From DATLBY01 sp035526665 (lineage in GTDB: Bacteria; Acidobacteriota; Terriglobia; Bryobacterales; Bryobacteraceae), in contig DATLBY010000363.1 in assembly GCA_035526665.1 (NCBI GenBank), forward strand, positions 1-7,782: a DNA stretch of 7,782 nt, read 5' to 3'. The notes beneath the pieces are model-generated. The model searched no databases. It was given only the letters and a program-made list of their open reading frames with translations, and was not told the origin of the DNA. A program made the position numbers and the translations under genes. Shown here piece by piece: positions 1 through 5,974 of this stretch; the stretch's first letter is position 1; each line of letters opens with the position of its first letter.

Positions 1-1884
1 ACCGAGCAGGTCCGCTACTCGCAGCGCCACATCTGGCGCTGGCGTGACTGGACTGTCGAATCGCTGAACCAGAATAAGCCGTATAACCGGATGATTGAGG
101 AGATGATCGCCGGTGATGAGCTGGCTCCGAATGACCCCTCGGTGGTGCGAGCCACAGGCTACCTGGCCCGTAACTGGTACCTATTCAACCGGAACGTCTG
201 GCTCGGCGACATCGTCGAGTACACCTCCGCTGGATTCCTGGGATTGACCCTCAAATGCGCCCGCTGTCATTCCCACAAGTACGATCCGATTCCGCAGGCC
301 GACTACTATCGCTTCCGAGCCTTCTTTGAGCCTCATGACGTGCGAACCGATCGCGTGCCCGGTGAGGCCGACATTCTGAAGAACGGAATCCCACGCGTCT
401 ATGATGCGGACGACTCGCGGCCCACCTACCGCTTCATTCGCGGCAATGAAAGCAATCCGGATACGGCGGTGCCCCTGCAACCCGCGGTACCGGTCCTATT
501 CGGCAAACCGAACCTCCGTATTGAGCCCATTACGCTTCCCGTGGAAGTTTACTTCCCGGACAGCCGCCCCTTCGTCCCCGGCGATCTGATTGCCCAAGCC
601 AAGGCCAATATCGAGAAGGCCGAAGCAGATCTGAAGAAAGCAAAGGATAAACCCGATCCGGAACCGCTCATCCTGGCCGCGGCCAAACGTGTGGAGGCCG
701 CCAAGGCATCGCTTCCCGCCCTGGAGGCTAGGATCGAAGCCGAGTTGACGGCCCTCAAAACCCCGGTTCCGGAAAACGCCGAAAAGTTGGCCGAAGAGGC
801 CCGCAAACTGGAACGGGCCGCCAATATGATTCGGGCAGAGGCCGACATCATTGCGGCAAAGTACGAGTTTGAGGCCGCCAAGCAAAACGAGAAGAAGCTG
901 GCTGGAGCTACCGCGAAACTCGAAGCCGCGGTAAAAAATCTCAAGGAGCCGGCCGAGGGCTATACTCCCACTGGACCGAAGTACCCCACTACCAGCTCCG
1001 GCCGCCGCTTGGCGCTGGCGCGCTGGATCGCAGCCAAGGACAATCCGCTGACTGCCCGGGTGGCCATCAACGACATGTGGCTGCGTCATTTCGGGAAACC
1101 GCTGGTACCCACCGTCTTTAACTTCGGCCGGAGTGGCAAGCCGCCTACGCATCCTGAGTTGCTCGACTGGCTGGCGGTGGAGTTCATGGATCGCAACTGG
1201 GATATGAAGGCTATACACCGCCTGATGGTCACCTCGAATTCTTATAAGATGGCCTCCTCGGCCGAAGCTGCGGATTCTCCCCAGGCGAAGCTAGATCCCG
1301 ATAACATCTACTATTGGAGAATGAATGTCCGGCGCATGGAGGCCGAAGCCGTCCGCGACAGCATGTTGGCCATCTCCGGAAAACTGGACCCCGCCATGGG
1401 TGGGCCGGAGCTGGATGAAGCCAAGGGGCACGACATTTTCCGCCGCAGCATCTACTTCCGCACCGCGCCCGATCTCCAAATGGACATGCTGCAAGCCTTC
1501 GATGTCGCCAGTCCGAATGAATGTTTCGCCCGCAGCGAGAGCATTGTCCCCCAGCAGGCTTTAGCTTTGGCGAATGGGAAGTTGAGCTTCATCGTCTCCC
1601 GCACCATCGCCGGTCAACTGGCGGAGCGTTCCCCCACGCCGCAGGCTTTTGTGAACGCCGCATTTCTCAAGGTACTCGACCGTCCGCCGTCCGCGGTGGA
1701 AGCTCGCGAATCGGCCGCCTTTCTTACGCAGCAGGCGGAGCTCTATCGCGACCCGGCGAAACTCACGTTGTTTACCAATGGCGCGGAAGTTCCATTGAAG
1801 CCCTCTGCCGATCCGAGCCAGCGCGCCCGTGAAAGTCTGGTTCACGTTCTTTTCAATCACAATGATTTTGTAACCCTTCGTTGA
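1..1884 (+). CDS. PSD1-type DUF1549/DUF1553 domain protein, 5' end cut by window edge
   Basis: The frame is open from base 1, before the first in-frame ATG at 91, so the gene starts outside the window; 627 codons are visible. The first residues (WRWRDWTVESLN, then NKPYNRMIEEMIAGD) match the DUF1549 core. CARCH at visible residues 86-90, followed by HKYDPIPQADYY, is the conserved DUF1549 CxxCH stretch, which resembles a haem c site. Residues about 199-316 form an Ala/Lys/Glu-rich region expected to be coiled coil. DUF1553 runs from about residue 332 (SSGRRLALARW) to the end and closes with the typical NHNDF ending. Family members are usually 700-1100 residues, often with an N-terminal planctomycete cytochrome C domain and signal peptide; that part would be missing here. 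They are considered extracytoplasmic, but their biochemical role is not established. The stop lies 14 bases before the ATG of the DUF1501 gene, inside its ribosome binding region, so the two are probably one operon. Confidence 0.93.
   Translation, partial: TEQVRYSQRHIWRWRDWTVESLNQNKPYNRMIEEMIAGDELAPNDPSVVRATGYLARNWYLFNRNVWLGDIVEYTSAGFLGLTLKCARCHSHKYDPIPQADYYRFRAFFEPHDVRTDRVPGEADILKNGIPRVYDADDSRPTYRFIRGNESNPDTAVPLQPAVPVLFGKPNLRIEPITLPVEVYFPDSRPFVPGDLIAQAKANIEKAEADLKKAKDKPDPEPLILAAAKRVEAAKASLPALEARIEAELTALKTPVPENAEKLAEEARKLERAANMIRAEADIIAAKYEFEAAKQNEKKLAGATAKLEAAVKNLKEPAEGYTPTGPKYPTTSSGRRLALARWIAAKDNPLTARVAINDMWLRHFGKPLVPTVFNFGRSGKPPTHPELLDWLAVEFMDRNWDMKAIHRLMVTSNSYKMASSAEAADSPQAKLDPDNIYYWRMNVRRMEAEAVRDSMLAISGKLDPAMGGPELDEAKGHDIFRRSIYFRTAPDLQMDMLQAFDVASPNECFARSESIVPQQALALANGKLSFIVSRTIAGQLAERSPTPQAFVNAAFLKVLDRPPSAVEARESAAFLTQQAELYRDPAKLTLFTNGAEVPLKPSADPSQRARESLVHVLFNHNDFVTLR
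595..948 (+). other. coiled-coil insert within the DUF1549/DUF1553 protein
   Basis: This stretch encodes about 118 residues dominated by Ala, Lys, Glu and Leu (for example ANIEKAEADLKKAK, EEARKLERAANMIRAEA, KLEAAVKNLK). Hydrophobic residues and Ala recur at heptad-like spacing, broken once by a Pro-rich step (KDKPDPEP) and once near KTPVPENAEK. That suggests two or three helical segments forming a hairpin or bundle. It sits between the DUF1549 core and DUF1553. Such inserts occur in part of the family; a role as spacer or oligomerisation element is inference. Confidence 0.7.
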
Positions 1885-1889
1885 AGGAG
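1884..1889 (+). promoter_or_regulatory. ribosome binding site AAGGAG of the DUF1501 gene
   Basis: AAGGAG ends 9 bases before ATG 1899 and overlaps the last base of the upstream stop codon (TGA 1882-1884). It decides the start: an in-frame TTG at 1881 would lie at the Shine-Dalgarno sequence itself and is unlikely to be used. The overlap of stop and Shine-Dalgarno implies translational coupling with the upstream gene. Confidence 0.85.
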
Positions 1890-1898
1890 AAGCTTCCC

Positions 1899-3371
1899 AT
1901 GCCGAAATCTGGTCTTTGCTCTGACAGCCGTTCCCGCAGAATGTTCCTCTCGGATACTTCGATGGGGCTCACCGGCCTCGCGCTAGGATCGCTCCTCCCT
2001 CCTCGCAATGCCATGGCGAAGGATCCCGATGCGTGGTCGCTTCCGGATGGGAAGCCGCACTTTGCGCCGAAGGCCAAGCGTGTCATCTGGCTGTTCATGC
2101 TCGGCGGTGTCAGCCATGTGGAGTCGTTTGATCCCAAGCCGGCGCTGAACAAATACGCCGGCAAGCATCTGTCGGAAACGCCGCATAGGGAAGTCCTCAG
2201 CAGCCCCTTCGTCAAAGAGAATTTGAAGGCCTTTGTTCCAGGCCAGCACGAAACCAAACTGACGCTGTATCCGATGCAAAGCGGTTTTCGTGAGCGCGGA
2301 AAGAATGGCGTCGCCGTCAGCGACTGGTTCCCGCATATCGGCAGCCAGATGCACGAGCTCGCCCTGATCCGGTCCACCTGGACCACTGACAACGACCATG
2401 GCGCCATTCTTCAGTTCCACACCGGGCACCACATCTTTGACGGTTATCTGCCGACCCTTGGCTCCTGGACGCACTACGGTCTGGGGTCGATGAATGAGAA
2501 TCTTCCCTCCTATGTAGTACTCGGCCAGCCGCCCGGCGATTGCTGCGGAGGCATGGGCACGCACGGCTCCGGATACCTTGGACCGGAACACGCTGGTGTA
2601 CTGCTGCAAGTGGACCCCGAAAATCCGCTGCCCTTCTCCTCGCCCGGACCCGGTGTCTACAAAGAAGAGCAACAGAAGGAATTTGAGTTCCTGAACCGGT
2701 TGAACAAACTGGCAGGCGTGGAGTACCCATCCGACCCGGCGCTGAAGGCGCGCATCAAATCCTACGAACTGGCCTTCCGTATGCAGATGGCCGCACCCGA
2801 GGCAATCCAGTTTAAAGAGGAGAGTGAGGAGACCAAGCGCCTATACGGCATGGATCAGGAGATTTCGAAACCCTTCGGCGAAGTCTGCCTGGCCGCGCGG
2901 CGTCTCTCGGAGCGGGGAGTCCGTTTCGTCCAGATCTATCACGGGGGATCCGGCAATGCCTGGGACGCCCATAAGGACCTCAAAAAGAATCACGGCGACC
3001 TGGCTGCGAAGGTGGATAAACCGATCGCCGGGCTGCTACAGGACTTGAAGCAGCGCGGGCTGCTGGATGAGACCGTGGTTGTCTGGGCGACGGAATTCGG
3101 CCGCTCTCCCGGCGCCGAGCAGTCCAACGGACGGGATCATCATCCCTTCGGATTCTCGGTCTGGATGGCGGGCGGCGGCATCAAGCCCGGAGTGGTCCAC
3201 GGCGCTACCGATGAGATTGGCTTTCACGCCGTGGAGAACCGTCACTATGTGACCGACATCCACGCCACTGTGCTGCACCAACTTGGCATCGATCCCAAGC
3301 GGTTGGATGTGCCGGGACGTAAACGTATCGAAATCGACTACGGTAAACCGATCCGGGAAATTCTTGTTTAG
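1899..3371 (+). CDS. DUF1501 protein with twin-arginine signal peptide
   Basis: Protein of 490 residues. The N-terminus has a Tat motif, SRRMFLS (Arg13-Arg14), a hydrophobic stretch (GLTGLALGSLL) and an AMA site at about residue 40, so export in a folded state is expected. The body is a DUF1501 protein (PF07394), a family of the alkaline phosphatase/sulfatase-like superfamily. Visible landmarks are WLFMLGGVSHVESFDPKP near the N-terminus, DNDHGAILQFHTGHH, the Cys pair in GDCCGGMGTHGSG, WDAHKDLKKNHGDL, VVWATEFGRSP and GRDHHPFGFSVWMAGGG. The clustered His/Asp residues are likely metal ligands by analogy with the superfamily. Length and ending (IEIDYGKPIREIL) are normal, so the gene looks intact. 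The start is ATG 1899 because a good AAGGAG precedes it. Substrate is unknown. It is the usual partner of a DUF1553 gene; its last codons overlap the following peptidase gene. Confidence 0.93.
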   Translation: MPKSGLCSDSRSRRMFLSDTSMGLTGLALGSLLPPRNAMAKDPDAWSLPDGKPHFAPKAKRVIWLFMLGGVSHVESFDPKPALNKYAGKHLSETPHREVLSSPFVKENLKAFVPGQHETKLTLYPMQSGFRERGKNGVAVSDWFPHIGSQMHELALIRSTWTTDNDHGAILQFHTGHHIFDGYLPTLGSWTHYGLGSMNENLPSYVVLGQPPGDCCGGMGTHGSGYLGPEHAGVLLQVDPENPLPFSSPGPGVYKEEQQKEFEFLNRLNKLAGVEYPSDPALKARIKSYELAFRMQMAAPEAIQFKEESEETKRLYGMDQEISKPFGEVCLAARRLSERGVRFVQIYHGGSGNAWDAHKDLKKNHGDLAAKVDKPIAGLLQDLKQRGLLDETVVVWATEFGRSPGAEQSNGRDHHPFGFSVWMAGGGIKPGVVHGATDEIGFHAVENRHYVTDIHATVLHQLGIDPKRLDVPGRKRIEIDYGKPIREILV

Positions 3372-5193
3372 CCTGCTGCTCGCTGTCTGGACAATCGAGG
3401 GGCTGCTCAATCTTCCGCTGCTCAGCGATCCGCAGATCCGGCCTGATGGACAGGCGTACGCCTATTCGCAGCAGGGCCGGATCTACCAGTCGCCCATCGA
3501 GAGCGGCAGTGCGAAGCTGGTGCAGGAGGGCCGCCGCCCCCGCTGGTCGCCAGATTCCAAACTCCTTGCCTTCATTGCAAATGTCGATCGCGTGGGGCAG
3601 GTGTTCCTTCTCGACACGCGTTCCAGCAGCCTGCGCCAGCTTACCCGGTCACCATCCCCGGTGACAACCTTTTCCTGGTCGCCGGACGGCCGCGCGATCG
3701 GATTTCTAGCGGCCGATCCCGGCCCGCCTCCTGATCCGGAGGTCTCGGGAAAGCATAGCCGCTACTCGCGTCTGTACTGGCAGGCGATCGACACCGGGAC
3801 GGCTCTGCGTGTCAGCGGAGGCAACCTGCACGTCACGTCCTTCGCGCTCTCCCCAAGCGGTGACCAGGCCGTCTACACCGCGCACGCCACCCCGCTTAAT
3901 CAGGACTCGCTGCAATCCGACCTATACGGCGTCGATCTGACGACCCGCGCCGTGAAGCCGCTGGTTGTACAGCCCGGGCGGGACGCCGAACCCTCCTACT
4001 CGCCTGACGGAAAGTGGATCGCATTTCACTCGCAGGGCGGCTCGACAAACTACTTCGAGAAGCGGGATGTGGGCCTGATTCCGTCCGCTGGCGGTACCAT
4101 CCGCTACATCACGCGCGGCCATCCCGAAGATGTGTTTCGCAACGGAAACGTGTTCGCCTGGGCGGCTGATTCCCATGCTGTGATTTACACGGCAGGCCAG
4201 GGCGTCCACGACTTCCTGATGCTTCACGACATTGCATCGGATCGCGTCACCAGGCTGGCGGAGAATATCTCCGGCGCCGCGAGCTTCACGCCCGCTTTGA
4301 ACCGCGCTGTTTTTCTGCAGGTTAGCCGTACGCATCCGGCCGAAATTATGCTCATGGAAGGGAAATCGGTCCGGCAATTGACGCATGTGCATGACTACCT
4401 GGCCGGAATGCCGCGTTTTTCCGCGGAAGTGGTGAAGTGGAAATCACGCGACGGTTTGGAAGTCGAAGGAATGTTATGGCTGCCAGTGGGATACGAGCCG
4501 GGCAAGCGGGTTCCGCTGCTCACGGAACTACACGGCGGACCCACCGGTGTAACCCTCGACGCCTTCCCGCAGCCTCGCACCTACCCTGTCCAGCTTTTCC
4601 TTCAGAAAGGAATCGCCGTCTTCTCTCCCAACTTTCGCGGTTCGGTCAATTACGGCGCGGTTTTTCGGATGAAGAATGCGCTGTCGCAGGGCGAAGGCGA
4701 CTACGACGACGTCATGACCGGCATCGATGCCCTGATAACTAGCGGGATTGCCGACCCTGACCGTTTAGGAGTGATGGGCTGGAGCTACGGCGGCTATTTG
4801 ACGACGTCGATGGTCACTCAGACCAATCGTTTCAAGGCGGCCTCCATCGGAGCACCGGCCACGGACTGGATCACTTACTACGGCCAATCGGATGGACCCA
4901 AGGAAGTGCTCTGGACTTACTTCGGAGGCACGCCGTGGGAAGTGCCGGAGAGCTACGCCAGGCACTCTCCAAGATTCAAGCTGAAGCAGGTGCGCACACC
5001 TTGCCTCCTACAGGTGGGAGGCGTGGACATCAACCACAACTCTGAAATCTACCGCGCCCTGACAGACCATCATGTGGAAGTCGAGTATGTGGTCTACCCC
5101 CGCGAGGGGCACGGCATTTCCGAGCCCGCCCACGTGCGCGATTTAATGGAAAGAAACCTCAACTGGTTTCTCCGCCACCTGGGTGTTAAGTAA
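3364..5193 (+). CDS. S9 family (prolyl oligopeptidase-type) serine peptidase
   Basis: From TTG 3364 the protein is 609 residues. The N-terminal half has beta-propeller (TolB/WD40-like) repeats, seen as WSPDSKLLAF, WSPDGRAIGF, LSPSGDQAVY and YSPDGKWIAF. The C-terminal half is the alpha/beta hydrolase: the nucleophile is in GWSYGGY (Ser474), the acid in GGVDINHN (Asp555) and the base in REGHGIS (His583), with family-like order and spacing. It should cleave small peptides or release N-terminal residues, like acylaminoacyl- or dipeptidyl-peptidases; exact specificity cannot be read. The start is uncertain: TTG 3364 overlaps the DUF1501 stop by 8 bases, while in-frame ATG 3307 (65-base overlap) or TTG 3283 would add residues. 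Neither has a strong Shine-Dalgarno. The ATG 3307 version gives a positively charged stretch before FLFSLLLAVW and hence a better signal peptide; the TTG 3364 version gives a very short hydrophobic N-terminus. Overlap implies coupled translation with the DUF1501 gene. Confidence 0.92.
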   Translation: MFSLLLAVWTIEGLLNLPLLSDPQIRPDGQAYAYSQQGRIYQSPIESGSAKLVQEGRRPRWSPDSKLLAFIANVDRVGQVFLLDTRSSSLRQLTRSPSPVTTFSWSPDGRAIGFLAADPGPPPDPEVSGKHSRYSRLYWQAIDTGTALRVSGGNLHVTSFALSPSGDQAVYTAHATPLNQDSLQSDLYGVDLTTRAVKPLVVQPGRDAEPSYSPDGKWIAFHSQGGSTNYFEKRDVGLIPSAGGTIRYITRGHPEDVFRNGNVFAWAADSHAVIYTAGQGVHDFLMLHDIASDRVTRLAENISGAASFTPALNRAVFLQVSRTHPAEIMLMEGKSVRQLTHVHDYLAGMPRFSAEVVKWKSRDGLEVEGMLWLPVGYEPGKRVPLLTELHGGPTGVTLDAFPQPRTYPVQLFLQKGIAVFSPNFRGSVNYGAVFRMKNALSQGEGDYDDVMTGIDALITSGIADPDRLGVMGWSYGGYLTTSMVTQTNRFKAASIGAPATDWITYYGQSDGPKEVLWTYFGGTPWEVPESYARHSPRFKLKQVRTPCLLQVGGVDINHNSEIYRALTDHHVEVEYVVYPREGHGISEPAHVRDLMERNLNWFLRHLGVK

Positions 5194-5330
5194 GAGCACA
5201 GTGAATAGAGTTGCCACGGCGCTGGATCCAAGTCCGAAAGAGTTCGGGTGCATAGTCTCCCGATTTTCGCGCGGCTTACGTCCTGGCCATGCGGTAAGCG
5301 CAGATCAAGGAATTCCCATTTGGCGGCCTC
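5194..5330. other. intergenic region between peptidase and brnT, no clear terminator
   Basis: No gene is supported here. Two weak hairpins are visible: CCGAA-AGAG-TTCGG at 5234-5247 (5-bp stem) and GCTTAC/GTAAGC at 5274-5279/5294-5299 (6-bp stem, 14-base loop). Neither is followed by a T run, so no intrinsic terminator can be called and read-through from the peptidase operon into brnTA is possible. Confidence 0.5.
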
Positions 5331-5360
5331 ATATTGCTAAAATAATGCTGTGGGCAATAT
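5331..5360 (+). promoter_or_regulatory. putative brnTA promoter -10 and bracketing inverted-repeat operator
   Basis: A perfect 7-bp inverted repeat, ATATTGC (5331-5337) and GCAATAT (5354-5360), is separated by 16 bp. Between the arms lie a -10-like TAAAAT (5338-5343) and the GTG start of brnT at 5350. No good -35 is at the ideal distance; TTCCCA (5313-5318) at 19 bp is the closest. BrnA antitoxins are known to autorepress their own promoters, so a dyad over the -10 and start is a sensible operator position. A start of transcription at about 5350 would make the mRNA leaderless, in line with the lack of a Shine-Dalgarno upstream of the GTG. The repeat is seen directly; its function is inferred. 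Confidence 0.5.
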
Positions 5361-5640
5361 AGAGTTTGCCTGGGACCGGCGGAAAGCCCGGTCCAACCTA
5401 GTCAAGCATGGCGTCTCTTTTGAAGAAGCACAAACGGTGTTTCTGGATGAAAACGGCCGCATAATCGATGACCCGGATCACTCGGAGGATGAAGAGAGAT
5501 TCTTATTGTTGGGTTACAGCTTTCAGGCGCGTTGTCTGCTTGTCAGTCATTGCTACCGGCAATCCACCTCCGTTATCAGGTTGATCTCCGCCAGGCCTGC
5601 GACAGCGCGTGAAGAAGTAGGGTATTGGAGACTCAGATGA
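5350..5640 (+). CDS. brnT: BrnT-family type II toxin (RelE-like ribonuclease)
   Basis: Protein of 96 residues, normal for BrnT. Characteristic stretches are FAWDRRKARSNLVKHGVSFE near the N-terminus, the DDPDHSEDEERFLLLG block, LLVSHCYR, and IRLISARPATAREEVGYW at the end. BrnT toxins are RelE/ParE-fold ribonucleases that inhibit translation and are neutralised by BrnA. The start is GTG 5350: an in-frame stop at 5338-5340 lies just upstream and no other usual start codon intervenes; an ATG at 5345 is out of frame. There is no Shine-Dalgarno. The stop TGA overlaps the brnA ATG (ATGA), so toxin precedes antitoxin and both are co-translated. The variable position before the final Tyr-Trp has Glu-Glu-Val-Gly where many relatives have a charged Glu-Arg pair; whether activity is affected cannot be told. 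The module is visibly more A/T-rich than its neighbours, consistent with lateral acquisition. Confidence 0.93.
   Translation: MGNIEFAWDRRKARSNLVKHGVSFEEAQTVFLDENGRIIDDPDHSEDEERFLLLGYSFQARCLLVSHCYRQSTSVIRLISARPATAREEVGYWRLR
5627..5630 (+). promoter_or_regulatory. ribosome binding site GGAG of brnA
   Basis: GGAG lies 6 bases before ATG 5637, inside the last codons of brnT. It supports ATG 5637 over the in-frame TTG at 5625, which would overlap the Shine-Dalgarno. An own ribosome binding site plus ATGA overlap would help keep antitoxin synthesis at or above toxin synthesis. Confidence 0.75.
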
Positions 5641-5867
5641 GAAAAGAGTACGACTTTTCAGAATCCAGCAAAAATCCTTACGCCAATCAACTTAAGCGTC
5701 AGATTACCATCCGCCTCGACACCATGGCGGTCGACTACTTCAAGAAAATGGCGGCTGAGCTTGGGATGCCTTATCAGAACCTCATCAACTTGTTCTTGAG
5801 AGACTGCGCCGTGCAGAAACGACGCCCAACGATTCAGTGGCCGGCAAACCCAGCTGGCACCCAGTAG
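5637..5867 (+). CDS. brnA: BrnA-family antitoxin
   Basis: Protein of 76 residues. It opens with the typical MRKEYDFSESSKNPYANQLK segment and continues with KRQITIRLDTMAVDYFKKMA, a ribbon-helix-helix-like DNA-binding unit (strand QITIRL followed by two helices), then GMPYQNLINLFLRDCA. These are the hallmarks of the BrnA/CopG-like antitoxin family. BrnA binds and blocks BrnT and represses the shared promoter. In this family the ribbon-helix-helix part binds DNA and the remainder wraps the toxin. The start is ATG 5637, set by GGAG at 5627-5630 and the 3-base overlap with the brnT stop (ATGA). The Pro-rich ending (IQWPANPAGTQ) is a few residues longer than in many relatives. No second toxin or regulator is adjacent. 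Confidence 0.93.
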   Translation: MRKEYDFSESSKNPYANQLKRQITIRLDTMAVDYFKKMAAELGMPYQNLINLFLRDCAVQKRRPTIQWPANPAGTQ

Positions 5868-5974
5868 AGCGCTCAAACCGGACCGGCCCGGCGTCGGCCC
5901 AGCCAAAGTCCTTACGCCGTCTTTGTGAATCTAAAATCTTGCCCTGTGACCCCTTTTCGCTTCCAACAGACGCG
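5868..5974. other. convergent gap between brnA and the radical SAM gene
   Basis: The gap holds a GC-rich run of CCGG-type repeats around 5879-5899 and then a more A/T-rich stretch with a TGACCCCTTTTCGC segment at 5947-5960. I see no stable hairpin followed by a T run on either strand, so no intrinsic terminator is called. From memory, GACCCCTTTT-like ends occur next to REP/Y1-transposase remnants in various genomes; the piece here is too short to call as an element. Confidence 0.4.

Noticed and set aside
496..1218. 240-residue open frame on the minus strand
   Set aside because: Lies wholly opposite the DUF1549/DUF1553 coding region; its composition (Gly/Leu/Arg/Phe-rich) is the expected antisense shadow and no family motif is seen.
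1983..2672. 229-residue open frame on the minus strand
   Set aside because: Fully antisense to the DUF1501 gene, which has clear family motifs; no recognisable domain or ribosome binding site.
3648..3665. GTCACC/GGTGAC hairpin
   Set aside because: Lies within the peptidase coding sequence in a propeller repeat region; a short stem of this size is expected by chance in GC-rich DNA.
5234..5247. CCGAA-AGAG-TTCGG hairpin as terminator of the peptidase operon
   Set aside because: Stem is only 5 bp and no T run follows.
5625..5636. Earlier TTG start for brnA
   Set aside because: The TTG overlaps the GGAG that serves ATG 5637, and the family N-terminus begins at MRKEYDF.
5675..5918. 10-bp direct repeat TCCTTACGCC (5675-5684 and 5909-5918) as possible attachment or target-site duplication
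   Set aside because: The first copy is inside brnA rather than at the module's edge, so it does not frame an insertion; likely chance.
5947..5960. TGACCCCTTTTCGC as a REP/Y1-transposase-linked remnant
   Set aside because: Only a short resemblance from memory, with no hairpin partner and no transposase nearby.
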